From the NCBI GenBank assembly GCA_036971475.1, contig JBAIZL010000006.1, positions 60,252,398-60,316,397 on the forward strand: a stretch of 64,000 nt of DNA. The letters run 5' to 3'. The position numbers and the translations under genes are program-made. Positions 58,124 to 64,000 of the stretch are shown one piece after another; position 1 is the stretch's first letter; each line of letters begins with the position of its first letter. Source of the DNA: Prosapia bicincta (taxonomy: Eukaryota > Arthropoda > Insecta > Hemiptera > Cercopidae). The notes under the pieces were generated by a model. That model was not told where the DNA came from, did not search any database, and was given only the letters and a program-made list of their open reading frames with translations.

Positions 58124-58345
58124 AGCGGTGGGAAAGTTGACTCAATGCCAAAAGTGCTGGCATTCAAACATGTAGTTCCTCAGTTTAAATCCGACCGGGA
58201 CATAAAATTTTTCAAATTTAAGTCAGTGAATAAATATTTGAAAAAACTGTAATTATTACCCACTAATTGTCAGGTAAAAAAAAATGTTGAACTTTATTGG
58301 ATGAATAAAGCATTGTATTTACAAATGAGAATTTGTACAAGATAG
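58124..58345 (+). repeat. tRNA-derived SINE-like repeat, copy 2
   Basis: Same family as 258-490, in plus orientation. A-box-like GTTGACTCAATGCC near 58136, B-box AGTTTAAATCC at 58182-58192 followed by GACCGGGACAT, then the shared body (AAAAACTGTAATTATTACCC, CACTAATTGTCAGGTAAAAA) and tail ACAAATGAGAATTTGTACAA. The short ORF covering it is an artefact. Confidence 0.6.
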
Positions 58346-58549
58346 ACTGAGGACAGTACTTGCAAATGGAATAAGATTTTATATTAGTTGGTGATATCTT
58401 CATACCCTTGAAATGTCCAGTATGCAGTCTAGCTATTGTAGAGGAGAGGTTTCTTGGGGAGTTTAGATCGGGGATGGTTGCCTTGCTAAAACGCTGGTTG
58501 ATGTAGATATTTTGCTTCCCAACAGCATTCGCATCTGTATAAGTGACTG

Positions 58550-58660
58550 TTAGAGATTAATCTTCATCACGTGCTTCTTTTGCAAGGGCATCTGCAAAAG
58601 GGCATCTCATTACCCTCAATTCTGACATGAGCAAGGGTCCACTGGAGAATGTAAGGTATA
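58550..58660 (-). pseudogene. Non-LTR RNase H fragment
   Basis: Minus strand reads LQWTLAHVRIEGNEMPFADALAKEARDE across a small internal repeat, matching RNase H 'W.P.HVGI.GNE.AD.LAKEA' as in 44540. Only ~35 codons; it has no element boundaries. Confidence 0.55.
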
Positions 58661-58685
58661 AATAATGATGTTAAATAGGGCATTT

Positions 58686-59133
58686 GAAAACTCTGCAAAA
58701 AAACTTGTTTCCAACAGTTTAACCATAGTACTAACATTTTTCAGCATACAATACTCAGCTTCTTGCCTGATCTTGGTCACAGTAAAAACGTTAATTTAAA
58801 AGCAAACTTAAATTTTAATGAAGCTCTCTAAATATTGAAAACTGCAAAAAAACATGTTTCCAACAGTTTAACCATAGTACTAACATTTTTCAGCATACAA
58901 TATTCAGCTTCTTGCCTAATCTTGGTCACAGTAAAAACGTTAATTTAAAAGCAAACTTAAATTTTAATGAAGCTCTCTAAATATTGAAAACTCTGCAAAA
59001 AACATGTTTCCAACAGTTTAACCATAGTACTAACATTTTTCAGCATACAATACTCAGCTTCTTGCCTAATCTTGGTCACAGTATAAACGTTAATTTAAAA
59101 GCAAACTTAAATTTTAATGAAGTTCTCTAAATA
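58686..59133. repeat. Three tandem copies of a ~150-bp repeat
   Basis: Unit contains CTGCAAAAAAACATGTTTCC, CAACAGTTTAACCATAGTAC, CTCAGCTTCTTGCCTAATCT and AATGAAGCTCTCTAAATATT. Starts near 58686, 58836 and 58985, few differences. Lies 460 bases downstream of the MFSD11 stop codon and could fall in its 3' UTR or just beyond. Confidence 0.92.
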
Positions 59134-59594
59134 AACATATTATAAACAATTTAAATAGAGTGCAAACTAGATATAATACAAACTTTAGTAGATATAACAA
59201 CCTCTATAAAATATATTTAAGAAAAGGGTCAATAATACTGGTAATTGCTATATCTCCCTGTAGTGAAAAGAGTTCAAATCTACAAATAGCTTTCAATTTG
59301 AAATAGAAAAAAATGAACCTTTTAAACCTTTAGAGATTTGGCACAAGATAACTATTTCCAATATTTTTTCAATCTCAGAACTGATTTTTCATTATGCTGT
59401 TATAGGAACTATTTTTAAAACAATTCTTAAGTATTTTAAAAGGTCCACTTTGGCAGTCTTCAAAATTAAAATTTTTTCATGATCTGTTTGTAGTTCAAGT
59501 TTGACAGATCACTTTTAAATGATATTATTTGAAAGACAGTCATCCTAAAATTATATTTACATTAGGTAGACAAATTCAAATCACTGTCGAAACT

Positions 59595-59807
59595 TTAGTT
59601 TTGTTTATCCGAATGATTCCTGATGTGTTGGTTTTCCAAATGGTCAGAAGATGATGGAGCAAAAGCTCGTCTTTGTGCACGTTTGTTCATGTTTTCAACA
59701 AAGCAAAATGTAATGGTACCAAATACAGCCCAGCCTGAGAGCATTAAAATCTGTGTATAAAGCCCAACTTTACTGCTATAGAAGAAGCAGGCAGCTGCTG
59801 ACAGTGA
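59595..59807 (-). CDS. MFSD11: MFSD11 (UNC93-like) last coding exon
   Basis: Minus-strand exon from acceptor TTAG|TCACTG (59808) to TAA at 59595-59597, 71 codons including stop. Encodes SLSAAACFFYSSKVGLYTQI and LMLSGWAVFGTITFCFVENM, the last one or two membrane segments. A hydrophilic tail follows (NKRAQRRAFAPSSSDHLENQ). Phase 0 at entry matches the previous exon, which ends ...FKFSQ. MFSD11 is a lysosome/organelle-type member of the UNC93 branch of the major facilitator superfamily with no established substrate. No canonical AATAAA was noted close downstream. Confidence 0.88.
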   Translation of the reverse strand, partial: SLSAAACFFYSSKVGLYTQILMLSGWAVFGTITFCFVENMNKRAQRRAFAPSSSDHLENQHIRNHSDKQN

Positions 59808-59839
59808 CTAAGACAAAAACAAAAACAATGAATTGAATT

Positions 59840-59840
<1 letters not shown>

Positions 59841-59905
<65 letters not shown>
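59841..59905. repeat. (TA)n microsatellite
   Basis: Pure TA run in the last MFSD11 intron, 34 bases from the acceptor. Confidence 0.95.
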
Positions 59906-59909
<4 letters not shown>

Positions 59910-59942
59910 CTCGTACCCCAAATCAATTTTTTAATTTAAACC

Positions 59943-60050
59943 CTTATGTACATTTCAATTGCAAACCAATCATCTTCAGAGGATATTATTAATTTTTTAA
60001 ATAATAATTTCCTCTTAAGATAACTTCTTTGCAACTGAAATGTACATAAG
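59943..60050. repeat. Foldback repeat E
   Basis: CTTATGTACATTTCAATTGC (59943) pairs with GCAACTGAAATGTACATAAG (ending 60050), and inner segments pair as well (GAGGATATTATTA / ATAATAATTTCCTC). It follows a (TA)n array, as foldbacks C and D do. A related single copy is at 60396-60465. Confidence 0.85.
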
Positions 60051-60395
60051 AGATTTGTTTGTGGTTATATTTCTTTAAATTAAAACAAAATGTGTTATAA
60101 TTGCTTCAATCCACTAAGATTGAATATTTATTTTTCTAATTCTATGGTAAATGTTTTAAAATAAATTAAATACATATAATTAAAAAATTGTGCAATTGAA
60201 TCAACTAAAAAATTATTACTATTAAAACAATAATTATATTTAAGAAATAACCTAAAGCTAATTCTCTTGTACATTTTAAAACATTATTTAAAAAAAAGCT
60301 AAAATGACCAACAACTAACATAAGAAGGAAAACAACTTGAAGTAACTTGTGGCATATTTTTTTAATTTAAGTTAATTAACCCTCTTAACCACAAA

Positions 60396-60465
60396 TAAAA
60401 CTTTTTATTTAAACTCTTTTGTACATTTCCATTGCAAAACAATCATCTTCAGTGGAAGTTATAAC
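60396..60465 (-). repeat. Single arm of repeat E with hammerhead-like core
   Basis: Minus strand: CACTGAAGATGATTGTTTTG then CAATGGAAATGTACAAAAGAG, i.e. CTGAAGA, an ATTG/CAAT hairpin and GAAA. Preceded outward by AACCACAAATAAAACTTTTT, also found after foldback E. Confidence 0.6.
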
Positions 60466-61071
60466 AAAAATAACTGCATTTGAATTGATTCACATTTTAT
60501 ATGTACATTGTTAACTCCCTCACCACGCTGTACCAATGTAAAATTTGTCACATGAATTGCAGTTTACAATATAAATCCCTGATTTATCTAACATTTGTAT
60601 TTAGTCTTTTGGGTTACCTAATAAATTTCCTAGATTCTTTAAACTACTTAAAGTTTACTTCTTTAAAAACCTTTTGTCAAATCTTTATCAAATGTTCAAC
60701 ATTGGTCAAACAAAAAAGGAAAATTTGAACTAGATTCAAAGAGGATGGTAGTAATATCAAATCTCAAATACTGAAAAATTGAATAATTACTGAACATAGA
60801 CAAAAAGCAAAACATAAATTATAAACAAAATACCTTAAATTAGTCAAAAATGTCAAATCGAAAAATATGTGAAACATTTTTGAAAGACTGATTATTAATA
60901 AATATTATAAAAATATAAAGGGGTTCAAAAAGAGCTACCAGTCTTTGTCTGTATATATCTAAGAATCTACACCCAACATACCGTTGGATTTATATCTGTA
61001 TGAAATTTTTTTTTCTACACCAGGTTAATTTCGATGATGATTAAACATGTACACGACACAGGCACGGGCAT

Positions 61072-61134
<63 letters not shown>

Positions 61135-62092
61135 GTTTACCAAATATTTTCAGAAAAGTAACTTTAACTTTAAAGCAGTTACTTTTCAATAACTTCAACT
61201 TTGTTAACATTTTCAAGTACGATAAATAATTCTTTTCCGTACTTTTGGAGTTAAATACAAATAATGTTCAAGTTTAAAATGAAAAAATAATTAAATTTGT
61301 GGTAGTCATTAGTTTGTGTTTCACTTTGAATGGATTAAAGGAATAGTGTAACCTACAAGTTTTCAAAAAGAATAAATAATAGTATGAAATTCAATATTAA
61401 ATATTATGATAATGAGAATTGAAAAAATACAAATAAAAACATAATATATTTCTTTACAACAATTTTTTCAAGGTTTTTATAGTTGAACTATATGATCAGT
61501 AAACAGGTAATTTAAACCACAATATGGCACAGCAGAAATGCCTTTACACTTTTTATACAATGAGAAACAGAAAATGATATGTAGGAAGGCCTACATGTAG
61601 ATGAAAAGATGACATTAAGATAGATCCTAGATGAAATAAAATTTAAAGACTTGAATTGTAACAGACATAAATGTCTGCTAAATAATGGCATAAAAAACAC
61701 ATAAAACAATAAGACAGCTTTTGTTAAACTCTAGGTTTCACAGATTGCATTATCTACAAATAATTTAAATTTTCTGGTTCAACATGAGAACTATATGTTA
61801 TAAACAAATCTTTTAAAGTACTGCTATTAAAGATGTGAAAAGAAAGAAACATTAAAAATTTTAATTTAAAAGTGAAAGTTATCAGAAATACTCAAGCTTA
61901 GGAAAGAGGAATATATTTAACTATCAGAAGTAATTATATATTTAAAAATATTTCCTACCCTAATTTAAAATTAAAACTCTTTGAATTAAATGTATATCAG
62001 ATTGTGTGTAGATTTCACTTTCTACATTATGTAATTTAGACAAATGATCATTCAATATGATATTACTCCTACATTCTTTTAGAAATACTAAC
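60466..62092. other. MFSD11 intron with (AC)n
   Basis: Intron between the last two MFSD11 coding exons; contains an (AC)n tract at 61074-61131, otherwise AT-rich with nothing recognised. Confidence 0.6.
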
Positions 62093-62228
62093 CTGACTAA
62101 ATTTAAAAATAGCAAATGCAGGAGCACTGTCGTCAGGGTACATCCCTCCAAGAATGGACAAAATTTGAGTATTGAAGCAGCTATCCCCAAGACCAAGAAG
62201 GAAACTGCAGAGCACAGCCAAGGGAGCA
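62093..62228 (-). CDS. MFSD11: MFSD11 (UNC93-like) penultimate coding exon
   Basis: 136 bases on the minus strand between acceptor TTTCAG|TG (62229) and donor CAG|GTTAGT (62092). Encodes APLAVLCSFLLGLGDSCFNT, then QILSILGGMYPDDSAPAFAI and FKFSQ. The LGLGDSCFNTQ...SAPAFAIFKF block is highly characteristic of MFSD11/UNC93-like proteins and forms a membrane segment plus loop. One base completes a codon from the previous exon (AA + T gives Asn). Ends in phase 0. Confidence 0.92.
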
Positions 62229-63179
62229 CTGAAAATTAATATAGAAAAAATATTCTTAAACACATTTGAACAAAATCTTACACTACCTATAACATTGAGA
62301 ATTTATTAGATAATATATAATACTGGTTGGATACTTCATAGGTATTTTTCAATATAGGTATATAAAATTAACCTACCATGGACATAACAAAAATAATAAT
62401 TATCACACTCTCTTCCAAGGATATTAACTATTTCTTTTTAAACAGCATTCTTGAAGTCTTATGTCATTCTCAATCTAAATTTTAACAATTTATTGTCGAA
62501 TTTTGGTAGCATTATTGCACAAAATTACCAGGTTACTTTTTTAATAAATACTCCGCAATAACCATTTATATAACTGTGAACACGTGATAAATGGTCCTTC
62601 CTTAGCTGGTTGTGTTATAATAAATATTGTATTATATATTTCAATATGTATCTCATTTAATTAAATTTGTTAGTTCAATTAATTAATGTGCAATTAAAAG
62701 GTATTGTATACTAAAAAATTCAAGTTTTAATCTTGTTAGTACTAGGCCATGGTACTTAATGTATAAAGAAAATAAACACATTAATCTAATTACTCAAACT
62801 TTTTATTACAAAAAAAATAATAGTATATAAAACATATTTATATTCAAGGAAAACACATTTTATTACATACATATTTTAGCCCTAAGTCATTTTCTATAAT
62901 TCACCAATTTTTAAAATAACTCTCTTGAAAAAATCCTCTGGTCTGTATATGACGCTCGGATATTTATTTTGTTTTTTTTTTTTAATCTGGGGTGAGCTAC
63001 GAGGCCCCATTTCCCCCCAGTATGGCCCATGCAATTAATTACCTATATGTCAACTGAACTAATGACCAATAATAGTAACATCATAGCATTGCAAAAGTAA
63101 AGTTATAAATATTTTATTTTATTAATACTTTATTTACAACCCACTTATACGAAACAAATATCCATCTAATTTTACTTAC
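62229..63179. other. MFSD11 intron
   Basis: Contains a short copy related to the 75-bp repeats of 35-36 kb (62325-62365: TTGGATACTTCATAGGTATT, TTTCAATATAGGTATAT). The rest is AT-rich, with a small GC patch at 62988-63028. Confidence 0.6.
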
Positions 63180-63348
63180 TTGCTTGTGATATAGGCCTCA
63201 TCTATAGTGTCACCAAAGGGAGATGAGTCAGGTAAATTCAGGTATATTGCAATGAAACTGAATATGTGAATTACAAACCCCAGGATGACAATAGGATCTC
63301 GTCCCCAACGGACTGTCTTAGAGCCAAGTAAACCAAACGTTACACCAC
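63180..63348 (-). CDS. MFSD11: MFSD11 (UNC93-like) internal coding exon
   Basis: 169 bases on the minus strand, acceptor CTTTAG|GTGG at 63349 and donor GCAA|GTAAGT at 63179. Encodes (G)GVTFGLLGSKTVRWGRDP, IVILGFVIHIFSFIAIYLNL (a membrane segment) and PDSSPFGDTIDEAYITS, the loop preceding the LCSFLLGLGDS segment. The first two bases finish a Gly codon from an exon beyond the window; the last two begin Asn. The GxxxDRxGRK-like loop of the major facilitator superfamily is represented by GSKTVRWGRDP. Confidence 0.9.
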
Positions 63349-64000
63349 CTAAAGGAAAATTTTATTAAAACTCGCAAAAACAGAAAATCTTTTTGAGCTT
63401 ATTTTTATGCACTGCTGTGTATAGGATACACGTTATGAAATGTGATTTGCATTTTGTCTTACACAGACAAATATAATTTACATAAGCTTTAAAATATGAA
63501 TCACACTCTTAGAATATACAGGCACTACTAGTTAAAAATTCATGTGAATAAATAATAGTATTGTAACAAATTATAAACATTAAAAAAATTAAAACAGATA
63601 TTTTTCTAAAATAACATGACTAATCAATAAAAAAGAGTTAATAAAATTCAAAATGAAGTTTTAATTAATTCAATTTTTAGGCGAATAATATTTTCTGAGA
63701 AATGTTACAAAATTACTTAACTATACAATCTTTCATATGATCTTAGTATTCCCTTTATGAAGGAAAAATAAATATGACAAAACAAGTAATAAATAAATCA
63801 TTTAGCCCAAGAAGTAAAACGTACAATTATTTGTAAACTGTATTAGTGTAAGGAGTAAACTTGCTTGACAGATACTGAATTCATTTCTGACAAGTTTTAT
63901 TTAATACTTCCTAGTTTTTAGAAACATTTATGGAGTAATACCTTTTTAGAGTCAAACCTTACACAAACATGAAAAATAAAAATAGAAAATGCATTTTACT
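63349..64000. other. MFSD11 intron, upstream part outside window
   Basis: AT-rich intron sequence to the window edge; no further exon recognised. Confidence 0.5.

Noticed and set aside
58124..58345. Functional tRNA gene
   Set aside because: Only A- and B-box-like blocks are present; no cloverleaf can be drawn and the same head occurs with the same non-tRNA tail at 258-490.
61025..61216. Val-Cys repeat protein
   Set aside because: Translation of the (AC)n microsatellite at 61074-61131.
61960..62263. Single-exon small membrane proteins
   Set aside because: These frames merely extend MFSD11 exon 62093-62228 into its introns; splice sites and phase fit the spliced gene.

Overview
This is a piece of an animal nuclear genome, most likely an arthropod and probably an insect. 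It is very AT-rich and has spliced genes with introns of 17-19 kb, long (TA)n arrays and a dense mix of eukaryotic transposons. No prokaryotic operon, ribosome binding site, CRISPR array, rRNA gene or intact tRNA gene was seen. The insect assignment is inference from composition and transposon types.

Two cellular genes are recognisable, both on the minus strand and both running off the window. (1) The first part of the translation termination factor eRF3 (GSPT1): coding exon 1 at 38392-38602 (with a PABP-binding PAM2 motif), exon 2 at 19215-19469 (acidic/proline-rich, ending in the first half of the P-loop) and exon 3 at 1888-2034 (rest of the P-loop and switch I side). Splice phases agree at every junction; the rest of the gene lies below position 1. 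A further 46-base ATG-bearing exon at 23315-23360 has the same phase and a good donor, and would give an isoform without PAM2. (2) The last three coding exons of the UNC93-like membrane protein MFSD11 at 63180-63348, 62093-62228 and 59595-59807, ending in a stop codon; its 5' part lies beyond 64000.

Everything else is repeats or unassigned AT-rich DNA. eRF3 introns (1-38 kb): a tRNA-derived SINE, a piggyBac remnant, nine copies of a 112-bp satellite, Penelope-like (PLE) remnants, pogo/Tigger elements, a mariner pseudogene, foldback repeats, and an LTR retrotransposon (28000-33672) with two 1500-bp LTRs differing at only two positions seen, a tRNA-Lys primer site and no polymerase. Then 33.7-36.9 kb is a mosaic of inverted and tandem repeats.

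Intergenic 38.7-59.6 kb: an RTE-like reverse transcriptase fragment, a pogo fragment, a long hAT/ZMYM-like transposase ORF, and a nest in which a Penelope-like element abuts the hAT and is itself split by an I/jockey-like non-LTR element with a 13-bp target-site duplication. Next come a cluster of large palindromes in (TA)n, an internally deleted piggyBac with intact TTAA termini, another pogo element, a probable piggyBac relic, an antisense PLE, a second SINE copy and a 150-bp triple repeat.

The most interesting signals are the PAM2-less alternative start of eRF3, the recent polymerase-less LTR element with retropepsin halves in the wrong order, and a recurring CTGAnGA-hairpin-GAAA signature in otherwise unlike foldback repeats that suggests hammerhead-like ends of Penelope-type elements. 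No wholly new system could be established by reading alone.
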